From contig JALBUN010000009.1 in the NCBI GenBank assembly GCA_025174535.1, positions 186,001-250,000 of the forward strand: a stretch of DNA of 64,000 nt, written 5' to 3'. A program made the translations under genes and the position numbers. The notes beneath the pieces are model-generated. The model saw only the letters and a list, made by a program, of their open reading frames with translations, made no database searches and was not told the origin of the DNA. The DNA is from Cantharellus purpuraceus. Lineage: Eukaryota > Basidiomycota > Agaricomycetes > Cantharellales > Hydnaceae. This document shows, piece by piece, positions 20,014-31,790 of the stretch; the stretch's first letter is position 1, and each line of letters opens with the position of its first letter.

Positions 20014-20266
20014 GATTGACATTCCCAATAACAGGCGTCGATGGATTGGGCGAGCTTGCAGAGGGTAGCCAAAGTATCCGGCTTACCGACGCGTGATATC
20101 TCGTCCTTGATGCGGGATGGGAGTCCAACGTAAAATTGGTGTTGGAGTGCGGCATTGCCCCATTGGACTTTTGGAGCTAGCTGCTGGAAACTCACAATGT
20201 ATTTTGCGATTTTGTGATTTTCCTTCATCCGAAGTCAATCGAGTTCATTCTCGGCATTGGCCTCGG
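20014..20266 (-). pseudogene. Element B Gag, middle piece
   Basis: Minus-strand Gag segment between two LTR-A insertions, containing KIAKYIVSFQQLAPKVQWG and GLPSRIKDEISRVGKP, typical of Retrotrans_gag-type capsid sequences of Agaricomycete chromoviruses. It joins the piece at 17237-18399 on one side and 21721-22214 on the other when the LTRs are removed. A TGA in place of CGA (Arg) upstream of this stretch fits CpG deamination. Confidence 0.85.
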
Positions 20267-21720
20267 TGTATGGGAACTGGTTTTCCCTTAAAAAGATCTT
20301 GTTTAAAGTCCCAAAACTGTACAATTCCGCTTGATGGCCTTAAAATATCAGCATATATCTGCTGCTTTCTCTTGATTCAGGGCCATTCAAATATTCTCTA
20401 TTTTTTCATATTTTTTCAGGAATTTTCCATGCAGAAATGAGTCTACAAACTTATTGTTCTGCTGGGCAAAGTTTTGGGACCCACATGGACCCACAAACCT
20501 TCGCAGATGTCAGCAGCCTCAAAGTCAGCCGGAGTCACCCGGACAACTGACTCATTTTCAATCACATGACTCATTTCAATCTCCAACTCAATCTGGTCAC
20601 CACTGCCAGTAAATCCTCAATATCTTCCCAACCACTGCACCTCCTGACTCCATTTTCAGTGGAGAGTTCAATAGAAGCTGTGCCTACCCATAGCTGTGCT
20701 AATCAGCCTGGGAAACGAAGTATTGACCAAGTTATTTGAGTAATGGTGACTCATGCAATGACTCCTGCCATGACTCATGCTATGACTCCTTCCATGACTC
20801 ATACCATGACTCCTGTGATTACTCATACTATGACTCCTGCTCCGAGTCACACTATGACTCCATCCATGACTCATGCCCTGAGTCAGAGCAAATCCAAGCA
20901 GCTCATTGGCTAGGAAACTTCCACCCCCTTCTCACATATTCCACTAGCTTCCAGTAGTTTCCATCTATTAATAGGTAGAAGTTTCCAGTAGTATTAGTCA
21001 GCTCCTGTAAATACAATATAAAAGGAGCCCATTCTGCCTCTGAAATAAATAACCATTTCTACCCCATCATTTGCACATCAGTGTGACTAGAGTGACATAC
21101 AGTGTCATCCTCTATATCTCAGTAACTGTTGATTGTCCAGTTCAAGGGTTGCTTACAGTTGTGTAACTGTATTCGATTGCACTTGAAGTAGTGATTGTCC
21201 TGCTTTGGGCGTGAGTGTAGTATCTACCTCGCGTGACTACGAATCTACAGGGTGAGATTGTCTGTCGATAGTCCTGCCATTAGTGCTCTTGTTTAAGTTA
21301 CTAGTGTGTACTGCCTTTGCAGAGCATTAGAATCTTGAACTTGTGTGAAGCAGTTGCTAGACTACTTCACACATCGCTGTTACCTGCTTCAGAGTGTCAC
21401 TGGTTGGACGGTTGGATTCATCCACCTACTTCCTCTAGCCTCTAAGTGCATTCCCCTCTTTTTGGAATATCTGGACCCCTAAGCGTCCGTGAACTCTAGA
21501 CTCTGGAAGTCTTATTCATTCCCTACTGCTAAGAAACGTATTACCTTCCTGCGTATCGTCTGCATTGACCATTACAACGGATTGTAACCAAAGTACAAAC
21601 GTTAAATTGTTTCTGGAGTTGTGCTGCAGTAGGATTTGATATTCTTCTCAGCTGTTCATTCAAGGAATTGTGGTGATTTAGAGTTTGCCCTAACACCATA
21701 ATTTTGCGGGTTCCAAAACA
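20267..21720 (+). mobile_element. Solo LTR-A with TSD ctcgg
   Basis: Complete LTR of 1454 bp flanked by ctcgg at 20262-20266 and 21721-21725. The bZIP array has 12 units. It is inserted in element B gag, and the Gag frame continues on both sides. Confidence 0.95.
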
Positions 21721-22214
21721 CTCGGGGTTGTACAGACCGAAATTGGTCCGAAGTTTGGAGATGAAGTTGGAGTATTCCTCTGACCATATCGGGTCATCGG
21801 AGTCGTCCAGCGCTGGCTCAAAGTAGTCCAGTGCAGTGCCCTTGAGATAGGACATGGCGAAGGTAACCTTCGCCCGATCGGATGTGAATGCGTCGGGGCA
21901 ATCACGGAAATTCAACCGGCATTGCACCAAGAATGGCTGGAGTTTGCGCGGATCAGAGCCATCGAATGGGTCGGGTTCTTGGACCTTGGTCCGGACTTAG
22001 GGGCTTGTGGGTTACGGATGCTGCTAGCAAGCAGGGAGATGGCTTGCGCCAGATTTGGAGAGGGTGGGGTGTTGTCTTCTTCATTGACAGCCTCTATGTG
22101 GTCCGTCGGTTCTTCGACAACCTCGGGGATGGTGTCGATGCTGGGGGTGGGTTTGTGTGCATTCGGAATTGGCGGTGGATCATGGCATTGGTAGGAGTGA
22201 GTATGGCAGTTCAA
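21721..22214 (-). pseudogene. Element B Gag, N-terminal piece
   Basis: Minus-strand Gag N-terminus. Reading right to left it has a Pro-rich start (TPSIDTIPEVVEEPTDHI), then a one-base frameshift around 21995, then DPFDGSDPRKLQPFLVQCR and AMSYLKGTALDYFEPAL, ending FGLYNPE at the LTR insertion. The same protein is encoded in the decayed copy at 26555-27006, which confirms the frame and the shift. Confidence 0.8.
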
Positions 22215-22345
22215 ATATACTGTTATGCACTGGGTCCGATTGGGGGTCAGAGATTGGGTCGGAGGTTGGGTCGGAGTCGGAGTACGTCGTGGGGGTTGGA
22301 ACGGACTTGGCTTCAGCTTATGTGCTGCGCCCTCACTGATACCGG

Positions 22346-22775
22346 TGTCCGAGATTTCGGAGACGGAGTATGACTTACAGAGTTAGGATCGGACTTAGGA
22401 GCTAGGCATGATTCAATATTCAAACTGGGGAATGAAGTCCCCAGTCGGCAACTTAAATACATATTTGAAATCTAATAATAATTACTCCGGTGATGGGTCT
22501 CCGAGGCTGACAGCCTTACATGAGTATGTCCGAGTCCGATGGGGATGGATGTCCGGGTTCCCATGGTGATGCTGATGCATCAATCGGAACCGGAGATGGA
22601 TGGGCAGAATCGGCAGTGACAATCAGACAGGAAAATGGAGACGTAGTGGTTTCCAAATGGAGTATAGATTTCATATGCGCAGGGATCTGAGTGGATCGGA
22701 CGGGGATCTGGGCGTTAATGAATATAGTCATAACAACCATCCTGATGCATTCTCCGATATAGTGCTAAAGTTACA
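22346..22775 (-). mobile_element. LTR-B, 5' LTR of element B
   Basis: Proposed 430-bp LTR, starting TGTAAC and ending GGACA on the minus strand, immediately followed by CGGTATCAGTGAGGGCGC, a plausible primer-binding region, and then Gag. The ends are inferred from comparison with the diverged copies at 27125-27485, 33127-33434 and 62915-63120. The 3' LTR of element B is not in the window. The stretch 22215-22345 is the untranslated leader. Confidence 0.55.
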
Positions 22776-23123
22776 TTTACTGGCAGTGGTGACCAGATTG
22801 AATTGGAGATTGAAATTAGTCATGTGATTGAAAATGAGTCAGTAGATCAGGTGACTCTGCTGACTTTGAAGCTGCTGACATCTGCAAAGTTTTGTGGGTC
22901 CATGTGGGTCCAAAACTTTGTCCAGCAGGACAATAAATTTGTGAACCCATTTCTGCATGGAAAATTCCCAAAAAAAATATGAAAAAATAGAGAATATTTG
23001 AATGACCCTAAATCAAGAGAAAGTAATATGTATATGCTGATATTTTAAGGCCATAAAGCGAAAATATACAATTTTGGGACGGCCATAAACAAGATCTTTT
23101 CAGGGAAAACCAGTTCCCTTACA
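22776..23123 (-). mobile_element. Decayed LTR-A-like fragment
   Basis: Minus-strand remnant of the 5' third of an LTR-A-like repeat, from the TTTACTGGCAGTGGTGACC block to a mutated CCCTTACA end. It is more diverged than the solo LTRs and lacks the array and TATA region. It abuts LTR-B without a visible duplication. Confidence 0.75.
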
Positions 23124-23513
23124 ACCTCACATTCAACTCTTTTATCTGTGTTATGATATAGAGGTGAAATGCTGAGGAATGTATATGGTTCAATGGAATT
23201 GTGAAAGAATATGGGATCACCAATGGCATAAGAGAGACATGGTGGGGATCTTGGACATTGAAAGAGTTTTGGAAGTGTTTTGGCACATGGAGGTGGCTTA
23301 ACATGCCCATGGAGCTCAGCATATTATAGTCCTCTGTGTCCAGAGACCAGTGTGACATATTATTAGAAGGGATGTTGGCGAGAGGAATAAAATTGGAAGC
23401 CATGTGAAGGCTGATAATGATTGATGGCAATGAAATACAAGTGACGATCAATGGAAATAGAGACTGAGGTGGAGAGGGAGTTGCGGTGCTATTTAAAAGT
23501 TTGATACAAAAAG
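23124..23513 (-). other. Unidentified stretch with a minus-strand open frame
   Basis: About 110 codons are open on the minus strand (23119-23451, including SNNMSHWSLDTEDY). I recognise no domain. It may be a fragment of another mobile element or a host gene caught between insertions. Confidence 0.3.
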
Positions 23514-24334
23514 ATGCTGGCAGAGTTTGACTGTCAAAGTAGTTCGATATATGTCCTTGATGTGTCCTGGCTTGTCAGCAACAACCAGAGGATCACTAAG
23601 TATCTAGTTGAGTTCAATCAACTAGCTGCTCATGTCCAATGGGGAAATGCTGCACTCCAATGCCATTTATACAATGGCCTTCCATCCCAAATCAAGGATG
23701 AAGTTGCCAGAGTAGGCAAACCTGTTACCTATCCCAACTCTGGACTTTGGTACAGTCCATTGATGCTTGATATTGGGAATGATACTCTGAGGTAGCTCAT
23801 GAGACCTCCTCAGGCAAGAACCAGGACAAGTCCAATGACAAGGGCAAGTCCACCTCATCCTCCAACATCCAGGGCAGTGACAACAAGAAGCAGCCCAACT
23901 CTGGTAAATCTGGTAACCCCAGATCCAACCTCCCTACAGCCTCTACCTCTGGAACTCCAAAGCAGACCCCTGACCTCTCTACCAAGCTTGGTAAAGATGG
24001 TAAACTGACTCCAGCATCATATCAAGCAGAATCTCTGCCTCTTTTGTGGATGAGTAGGTCATATTGCCAAGGATTGTCTGAAGACCAACTCAGCAGCTAT
24101 GAAAGCTCATGCTGCTATGTTGGACAACAAGTCTGACAAGAGCTCCAAAGCCAAGGCTATGGAGCCAAAAAAATAATCAGCAACCCTCCAGCTCTGGCAC
24201 CAGACAAGGGTTGGATTGAACTCATCGGTGCCTTTGTGGAGCTACATCTCAACACATCCACTCTTTCAGATCCTAATTCTTTGACACTCCAACTCACCTC
24301 TGATCTCATCCCCTTAACTCTGATCCCAACCCTG
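23514..24334 (+). pseudogene. Element B2 Gag remnant
   Basis: Plus-strand relative of element B Gag: ITKYLVEFNQLAAHVQWG and GLPSQIKDEVARVGKP match the B piece at 20014-20266. It continues through a Ser/Lys-rich tail to a CCHC knuckle whose frame is broken by a TGA (CLFCG, stop, VGHIAKDC). The sequence is almost free of CpG. It is interrupted at 24335 by a MITE. Confidence 0.8.
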
Positions 24335-24898
24335 GACGCTTGTTCAGAATCATGTCAGTATACAATATTCTGATGTATATAATATACATCAGAATTTCAA
24401 TGATACATAAAGCCAGGGAGTTACAACTTGGATATCTTAAAAGATTTTTGGATGTGTGAAATTTTCATAAATATAAACATATATTCTATATTTTAATAAA
24501 CTTTAAAAGATAAGATATTTGGTTGAGATGAACATAATTATTTACATGGATATAATAGGAATGTATGTATGAATATAATTGGTATTATATAGGGTATTTA
24601 GATATACAAATACCAGGTGGGGATTAAAGATAGTTCAAATTATGTTACAAGTATTGTATAAGAAAGAATCAATGATATTTGGATGTTCCCTCAAGAGAGT
24701 TGCCACCACTAAATGGGGAAAAAACAATTATTTTTGAGAATTATGCCAAAATATCAAAATATGTTTTAATATAGTATATTATGTAAAATTTGAGAATCAT
24801 GTTGAAATATGAAAATAAGTTTGAATTGAAGTGTATTGTGTAAAATTTGAGGAAAATAGGTTGTATATATGTATTTGTTGTATTTCTGAACAAGCGTC
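24335..24898 (+). mobile_element. TIR element (MITE) copy 1, 564 bp
   Basis: AT-rich non-coding element with terminal inverted repeats: it begins GACGCTTGTTCAGAA and ends TTTCTGAACAAGCGTC. It is flanked by ctg (24332-24334) and cta (24899-24901), a 3-bp target duplication with one change. It splits the protease frame of element B2, which rejoins as a Leu-Val-Asp-Ser-Ser run when the element is removed. Confidence 0.85.
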
Positions 24899-25920
24899 CT
24901 AGTGGACTCCAGTTCCACTCATTGTTTCTTTGATTCTTTGTTTGTCCCCAGACATCATCTCTGGACTGAAGACATCACTTTGATTCTGTTACAGCCCTTT
25001 GATGGATCCTCTAACTCCATTATTAAATCCACAATTGACTTGCCACTCTATTTTCCTATGGGAGAAACCACTCCATTACTTTTTATGTAAGTCCATTGGA
25101 TGTTAGTTGCTTGGCAGTTCTGGGACACAACTGGCTCACCTGCTACAATCTTGATTGACTGGGTATTGGGTAGTATCTTGTTCCAAACTCCAATAGAGAC
25201 TAAATCTTTGGCACCATCCAAGTTGGTAGCATCAGCTCCACTCAACTTTATAACTCCATCTCTGCTCATTGCTCTGAAAATTGCTTTCATCAATGTGGCA
25301 GCCTTCGCCCATGACTCTTCCCAGGCTGATGTGCAAACATTCAAGTTGTTCATCTCCTCCACAGTTCCAAAGAACTCCAAGGACCTTCTGGTTGACATGA
25401 AGAACATTCCAACCAAATATCATGAATTCATGGATGTCTTTAGCAAAACCCATGCTGACACCCTACCCACTCACAAGCTATACAATTTGAAGATTGAATT
25501 GGAAGATAGAACATCTCCTTTCGGTCCAATCTACTCCTTGTCCCAGAGCGAACTCCAGGCTCTTTGAGAATTCATCAATGAGCATATATCTTATGGTTTC
25601 ATTCAGCTGACCCAATCTCCAGGTGGTGCTCCAGTCCTTTTCATTCAGAAAAAAAATGGCTCCCTTCAACTTTGCATCAATTTCAGGGGTCTCAATAAAA
25701 TCACCAAACCCTTCTTGTTGGAAACAAATGCAAGTGAAGACTGTTATCCACTTCCTCACATCTCTGATCTCCTTGACAGTCCTAGAAAGGCTCAATTCTT
25801 CATCAAAATCGATCTCTGGCATGCTTACCATCTTGTCCAGATTCATGAAGGTGACAAATGGAAGACTGTGTTTTGCACTCACTATGGCTCATTTGAGTGG
25901 TGTGTTAACAGCATTGGCCT
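24899..25920 (+). pseudogene. Element B2 protease-RT remnant
   Basis: Continues the B2 polyprotein: DSSSTHCFFDSL (protease, DSG mutated to DSS), LGHNWLT region, KYHEFMDVFSKTHADTLP linker, KLYNLKIELEDRTSPFGPIYS, and the RT start (GGAPVLFIQKKNGSLQLCIN to KIDLWHAYHLVQIHEGDKW). Frameshifts and stops are frequent. It ends abruptly at about 25920 in the RT, where the sequence switches to a Gag gene on the opposite strand. CpG is nearly absent. Confidence 0.85.
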
Positions 25921-27124
25921 CAGGGTTGTAAGGACCAAAATTGGTCTGGAGTTTGGAGATAAAGTCAGAGTAGTCCTCTGACCATATAGACGCTTGTTCG
26001 GAATCATGTCAGTATACAATATTCTGATGTATAGGAGATATACATCAGGATTTCAATGATACATAAAGCCAGGGAGTTACAATTTGGATATCTTAAAAGA
26101 TTTCGGATGTGTGAAATTTTCATAAATATAAACATATATTCTATATTTTAATAAACTTTAAAAGATAAGATATTTGGTTGAGATGAACATAATTATTTAC
26201 ATGGATATAATAGGAATGTATATATGAATATAATTGGTATTATATAGGGTATTTAGATATACAAATACCAGGTGGGGATTAAAGATAGTTCAAATTATGT
26301 TACAAGTATTATATAAGAAACAATCAATGATATTTGGATGTTCCCTCAAGAGAGTTGCCACCACTAAATCAGGAAAAAAAGAATTATTTTTGAGAATTAT
26401 GCCAAAATATCAAAATATGTTTTAATCTAGTATATTGTGTAAAATTTGAGAATCATGTTGAAATATGAAAATAAGTTTGAATTGAAGTGTATTGTATAAA
26501 ATTTGAGGAAAATAGGTTGTACATACGTATTTGTTGTATTTCTGAATAAGCGTCATAGGGTCATTGGAGTCATCCATGAGTGCTGGCTCAAAGTAGTCCA
26601 GTGCAGTGCCCTTGAGATAGGACATGGCAAAAGTGACCTTTGCCCAGTCAGATGTAAATGCATTGGGGCAGTCACAGAAGTTCAACTGGCATTGCACCAG
26701 GAACAGTTGGAGTTTATGCAGGTCAGAGCCATCAAAGGGGTTGGGTTCCCAGACCTTGGTCTGGGACTTAGAAGCCTGTGGGATACAGATGCTGCTGGCA
26801 AGTTGGGAGATGGCCTCTGCAAGGTTTGGTGGAGGTGGAGTGTCACCTTCTTTGTCTACAGTCTCTATGTGGCCTGTTAGCTCTTCAATGACTTTGGGGA
26901 TGGTCTCAATGCTGGGGGCAGGCACTTTGACTGTTTGTGTGCATTCAGAGTTGGTGGAGTATGGCATTGGATAGAAGTGAGTGTGGCAGTTCAAATATAC
27001 TGTCACACACTAGGTCTGATGGGAGGTCAGACTTGAATTGGAGTTGGAGTTGGTGTCAGGGTGCATTGTGGGAGTTGGAACAGACTTGGCTTCAGCTTAT
27101 GTGCTGTGCCCTCACTACTACCTG
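25921..27124 (-). pseudogene. Element B3 Gag and leader remnant (split by MITE)
   Basis: Minus-strand Gag of a third B-like element, colinear with 21721-22345: NPFDGSDLHKLQLFLVQC, SDWAKVTFAMSYLKGTALDY and a Pro/Thr-rich N-terminus. A MITE interrupts it at 25989-26554. Compared base by base with the B copy, CpG positions are almost all TpG or CpA. The left end joins the plus-strand B2 RT at 25920/25921. Confidence 0.8.
25989..26554 (+). mobile_element. TIR element (MITE) copy 2, 566 bp
   Basis: Same family and orientation as copy 1: it starts GACGCTTGTTCGGAATC and ends TCTGAATAAGCGTC. The 3-bp duplication is ata (25986-25988 and 26555-26557). The uninterrupted target sequence is visible in element B at 21780-21795 (ccatatcgggtc), which confirms the insertion boundaries. 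Confidence 0.9.
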
Positions 27125-27695
27125 TGTCTGAGATTTCAGAGATGGAGTAAGACTTAGATAGTTTGGATCAGACTTAGGAGCTAGATGTGATTTGATATTT
27201 GAACTGGGGAATGAAATCCCCAGTAGCACAATTTAAATACATAATTACTCCAGTCATGGCTCTCCAAGGCTGACAGCCTTACATGAATATGTCTGAGTCT
27301 AGTGGGGATGGATGTCCAGTTCCTATGATGAAGCTGATGCATCAGTGAAACTGGCAATGGATGGGTGGAGTCATGATGATGATCAGATGGACTATGGGAG
27401 ATGTATGGTTTCCAAATGGAGTACAGATTTCATATACATAGTGATCTCAGTGTTAATGAAGATGATCATAACAGCTCTTATCAGCTCTCATCTATTGAGT
27501 ATCTTGTGGTTGTGGCCTTGTCATTTAGCATGGCCCTCACAGGAATGGACTTGGCTTCAGCTTGTGTGCTGTGCCCTTACTAATACTGGCATCTGAGATT
27601 TTGGAGATGACCTAGCTGGTTTTGGACCAGACTTAGGACCAGACTTAAGACCTAGATGTGATTTGATATTTGAACTGGAGAATGAGGTCCCCAGC
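27125..27695 (-). mobile_element. LTR-B of element B3 plus a second LTR-B end
   Basis: 27125-27485 matches LTR-B of element B (22346-22775) in diverged form. 27541-27695 repeats the LTR-B end and the start of the internal region (AGCACACAAGCTGAAGCC on the minus strand), so ends of two B-type elements lie side by side. The block ends at 27695 against an LTR-C copy whose flank is ccagc. Confidence 0.6.
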
Positions 27696-29131
27696 TGTTT
27701 TGGAACCCGCAAAATTATGGTGTTAGGGCAAACTCTAAATCACCACAATTCCATGAATGAACAGCTGAGAAGAATATCAAACCCTGCTGCAGCACAACTC
27801 CAGAAACAATTTAACATTTGTACTTTGGTTACAATCCTTTGTATTGGTCAATGCAGACTATATGCAGAAAAGTAATATGTTTCTTAGCAGCAAGAAATGA
27901 ATAAGACTTCCAGAGTCTAGAGTTCACGGACACTTAGGGGTCCAGATATTCCAAAAAGAGGGGAATGCACTTAGAGGCTAAAGGAAGTAGGTGGATGAAT
28001 CCAACCGTCCAACCAGTGGCACTCAGAAGTGGGTAACAGCGATGTGTGAAGTAGTCTAGCAACTGCTTCACACAAGTTCAAGCTTCTAATGCTCTGCAAA
28101 GGCAGTACACACTAGTAACTTAAACAAGAGCACTAATGGCAGGACTATTGACAGACAATCTCACCCTGTAGATTTGTAGTCACGTGAGGCAGATACTACA
28201 CTCACACCCAAAGCAGGAATATCACTACTTCAAGTGCAATCAAGTACAGTTACACAACTGTAAAAGATCCTTGAACTGGTAATCAACAGTTACTGAGATA
28301 TAGAGGATGACACTGTATGTCACTCTAGTCACACTGGTGTGCAGAAGATGGGTAGAAGTGGTAGAATATATTACTATTTCAGAGGCAGAATGGCCTCCTT
28401 ATATATTGTATTTACAGGGGCTGACTAATGCTTCTGGAATATTCTACCTATTAATAGATGGAAACTACTGGAAGGTTGTGGAAGGTGGAAGAAAGGGGTA
28501 GAATATTCCAAGCCAATCACAGGTTCTGATCACAGCACTAACACTGATCAGGAGCTGAATAATGGTTCTGGAAAGTTCTATCTAATAATAGAGGGAAACA
28601 GCTAGAATGTTATGGAAAGGGGTAGGATATTCCAAGGCAATCACCTGATCTGATCACCCATCAGCTGATTTGATCCCTGAACTAGGCACTGGTCAGGCAA
28701 AAAGAAGGGTGTCCACCCTGTTTTCTGCACTGGTTTGGACAGCCATGGATAGCCACATCTCAGGTGATGATCTCCACAGAAAATAGTGCCCTGAGAGGCT
28801 GTGGTTGTGAAGTTACAGAATATTTATTGATCAGAGACATCTGAGCTTGAATTCAAGCCAAATGCCTGGTCCAAAAGGGGAGAGGCGGCTGTGTGAAGGT
28901 TTGTGGGTGCCTATGGGTCCACAACTGTAGCACAGCAGAAATAAATGATTCTGGGCCGAGTTCTGCATGGAATATTCCTGAAAAAAATATGGAAAAATAG
29001 AGAATATTTGAATAAGTCCATTCCAGGTACAAGCACCAAATATATGCTGATATTTAGGAATGGAAAAGCAAAGAATAGCACATTGGTGCTACATAAATAG
29101 GACTTGATAGGGAAAAGGTGGTTCCCATACA
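27696..29131 (-). mobile_element. LTR-C copy 1 (sister family of LTR-A)
   Basis: The LTR is 1436 bp with ends TGTTTTGG and CCCATACA, as in LTR-A, and a 3' third nearly identical to LTR-A. Its central part is different: the TGACTC array is missing. The left flank is ccagc; the right flank gaatt does not match, so one side has been rearranged. The left flank is the reverse complement of gctgg beside the LTR-C copy at 33435. Confidence 0.85.
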
Positions 29132-29780
29132 GAATTGATCTGGTTCCAAGACCAGAGCGTGGAGATCAGGGCCTAGGTGACACAGGAACCGAAATATTAG
29201 AAAGCGACAAGGCCAAGGATTTTTTAGAAGGCTTTGAGACTTATTGGTTCCAAGTGAGAGAGGCCCTACAGTTCTCTCAAGTGGCACAGAAGAAGAACTA
29301 TAATTGGAACCGGTTAGTACGAGAGTTTGAAGAAGGAGACCAAGTGGTAATAAATCCACACACCTTAGAATTGCTCAAGAATCAATGTGGTCTTGGACAG
29401 AGCTTCAAATGAGGTATGATGGCCCATTTGAAATCCTAGAAAAGCTTGGCCCGCTCACATACCGATTGAGAATGCCAGCCTCATATGGGCTGCACCCAGT
29501 GCTAGCACACTTAGAATCCCACCAAAAGTCCCCCACTTCATTTGGTGACTGGCTGTGAAAGCATTTGGATCACATGGACTTCACAGAAGTGCTGGAATAT
29601 GAGGTAGAATCAAGTCGTGCTGGAGACCTGCAAGAAACAGAAGATGCACCGAAGAGCTCTTAACTAAGTTCACCAGATATGGGCCTCAATTCAACGAGTG
29701 GCTAATGCGGAGGCAACTGCGTATTGCCCCTGCGATTGTTCAGACTTGGGATGAGAAACAAGGGCACCAGCAGGGCTTTT
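29132..29780 (+). pseudogene. Element A2 pol 3' end (integrase C-terminus)
   Basis: Plus-strand fragment homologous to the end of element A pol: KAKDFLEGFETYW, LQFSQVAQKKNYNWNRL and EFEEGDQVVINPHTLELL. After a one-base frameshift near 29410 it continues with MRYDGPFEILEKLGP and LRMPASYGLHPVL. It ends in a decayed chromodomain-like tail whose last residues (QTWDEK) parallel HTWDRR of element A. The 5' part of the element is missing; LTR-C abuts it at 29131. Confidence 0.8.
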
Positions 29781-29985
29781 GAAGACAGTAGAAGCAAGTC
29801 AAAGCCTCTAGAGGAACGAAGGTGCTAGAAAGCATCTTTATCAGCAGTAATAAACCCAGAAAAGAACATAAAAACGCAAAAAAGATAGCTAGAGGCCTGG
29901 AATCCCAAACACAGTAAAAAATCACAAAATCAAGCACTCACAGCTCATTTCCCTTCCTCTCAACTCAATAACCATTCCTATCAAC

Positions 29986-30684
29986 ATGGCCCTCTTTCCT
30001 CCTATTACTGCAAACGATTACCAGCTTGCACACGCTGATGAAAAGATCAAACAGATGGCAGTGACGATGCCAGAGTTTGAATTCCAGTTCAGCGATAACT
30101 TTGAATTTTACAAGCCCTGCTTTCAGGACTGGAGTTATACAAATATATTTGGGAAGGAACTTGCCTCTATTTGCCCAGAATTGGCTGCCAGCCTTTGGGA
30201 GATGGTGTGTATGAAATGCCAGTATATTCTGGCGGCGGCGTCCAGCTGGACAGGAGATGCAGAAGAACGCAGGCTGCCACTGGATATTAAGGAGGCTCAT
30301 TTTGAAAAAATAGACATGATGCAACCACCTTTCCCTCCTGAGGATTATCTTGCTTACAACTTTCTGAAGATCCCTGGAGATAAAAAGGAGATTGAGAGCT
30401 GGATTGAGAGTTGGCAGCAAACCGGCCACCAGCTCAGCACCTGAATTGCAAAAGCCAAAAATAACTGTATTATCTATGGAGATATGACATGGAAGTGGCC
30501 TCTGGACCCAAGGGAACACATCTACAACCTTGTTCATGAAAACAAATGCGCATACAGGGACCTTGAGGACAATCACATGCTTATAGATGCATGCAGAGAG
30601 TTCTACAATGGAGATCTCAAAGCGGACTCATGTATGCATGCTATAATGAGGAGGAGAACATGTACTTCTGAAGTGAAAATTTGA
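29986..30684 (+). pseudogene. ORF2 homologue in element A2
   Basis: Same position after pol as ORF2 of element A, starting MALFPPITANDYQLAHAD. It aligns along its length with ORF2: FYKP, ELAASLWEMVCMKCQYIL, MMQPPF, YNFLKIP, WIESWQQTGHQLST, AKAKNN and MTWKWP. One codon has changed from Trp to TGA (30442-30444); otherwise the frame is open to 30684, giving 232 codons. Its C-terminal tail is shorter than in element A. Conservation despite large divergence argues that ORF2 was a functional gene. Confidence 0.75.
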
Positions 30685-30696
30685 AAGGGGGGATAG
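30683..30696 (+). other. Polypurine tract of element A2
   Basis: GAAAGGGGGGATAG overla​ps the ORF2 stop region and directly precedes TGTTGGGG of LTR-E. It parallels the tract before the 3' LTR of element A and assigns LTR-E to element A2. Confidence 0.65.
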
Positions 30697-31051
30697 TGTT
30701 GGGGTATATGCAGTTCTAAACTACTTCAAATAAGGACTATTATTTAGTAGTTTAAAGGTATTTCAAATGTTCTATTGAATGTACTGATATTTCGCTTTTT
30801 TGTGTATTTGAGCCCACAAGTGTACACAAGGGGTTGGTTGCTGATATAATCTGTCATTCAACTCCGATGAGCACTTGTGCGTGAGTGAATGACACATGCA
30901 TTACATAATCATCAGAGTTCGTGCACTTCAGCCAAAAGCGGCCACAGAAGGTTCTGACACCTTCCTGGTTCCCCGGCCTTCTCTTTCCTTCCAGGGGCTT
31001 CCCTAAGTGCCAGGAATGTTCTCTGATTAGTTACATAAGCTAGATAGTCCA

Positions 31052-31062
31052 TGTATATAAAA
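31052..31062 (+). promoter_or_regulatory. TATA box of LTR-E
   Basis: TATATAAAAAG lies about 360 bp from the LTR start and is followed by a CA-rich stretch, the layout of a U3/R boundary. Confidence 0.5.
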
Positions 31063-31354
31063 AGGGCTGCAACAGCAGTGCAAAAATAAGATCTTTTTAC
31101 CACACACACACAGCAGTGTCTACTCAAGCATTGAGTAATCATCACATAAGCAGCACACTTATAAGCTACTCTTAGTGTATATTAACTTTGATTGACTCTT
31201 GGAGAAGCCAGAAGTTATTATATTACAAGTGCAGCAGGCTCTAATATTAATCAAACTCGAAGAAGAGGTTAATACGGAGTAACTGATTAGTAATTAACAC
31301 ACTACAAGCCCACTCAGAGCAGTAACTTGAAGTGTATTAATTGTTATTCATTGA

Positions 31355-31560
31355 TCAAGAACCTTACATGTGTAATTGAGACTCTGAGGTTAGTCAAATT
31401 ATCATGTATCAGGCTATTGGTTATAATCAAGAATCTTGAATGTTTAATTGAGACTCTGAGGTTAGTCAGGTTAATATGTACTAGGCTATTTATTGGTCAA
31501 GAATACTGCATGTTTAATTGAGACTCTGAGGTTAGTCAGGTTAACACATACTTTGCTATT
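31355..31560 (+). repeat. 72-bp tandem repeat, three units, in LTR-E
   Basis: Three diverged units share the core AATTGAGACTCTGAGGTTAG at about 31374, 31446 and 31516 (spacing 72 and 70 bp). They lie downstream of the TATA box, probably in the R/U5 part of the LTR. Confidence 0.8.
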
Positions 31561-31790
31561 GATCGGTTGGTTCAATTGTGGGCATTTCAATAAATCAACA
31601 ACACAGTCTATTAACTCACCTCTTTGAGATGAGATTAATATCCCTTGACTGTTGATTCTATCATGGATAAGACACATACAGTGAATACACTTGTTCAGAA
31701 GGAAGTGTTCAAGTGCATATCTATCTTTTTACGTTGAAGGGATTATTGTTAGCTTTAATCCATCCACAAGAACTTATATTCTCCAAACTC

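Larger units (their letters stand above)
30697..31790 (+). mobile_element. LTR-E, 3' LTR of element A2 (right end uncertain)
   Basis: LTR-like sequence beginning TGTTGGGGTATATGC after the polypurine tract. It has a clear TATA box (TGTATATAAAAAGGGC near 31052) and a threefold 72-bp repeat at about 31355-31560. It is unrelated to LTR-A or LTR-C. The right boundary is not clear: candidate CA ends occur from about 31765 to 31832, and no second LTR-E copy is present for comparison. Confidence 0.55.
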
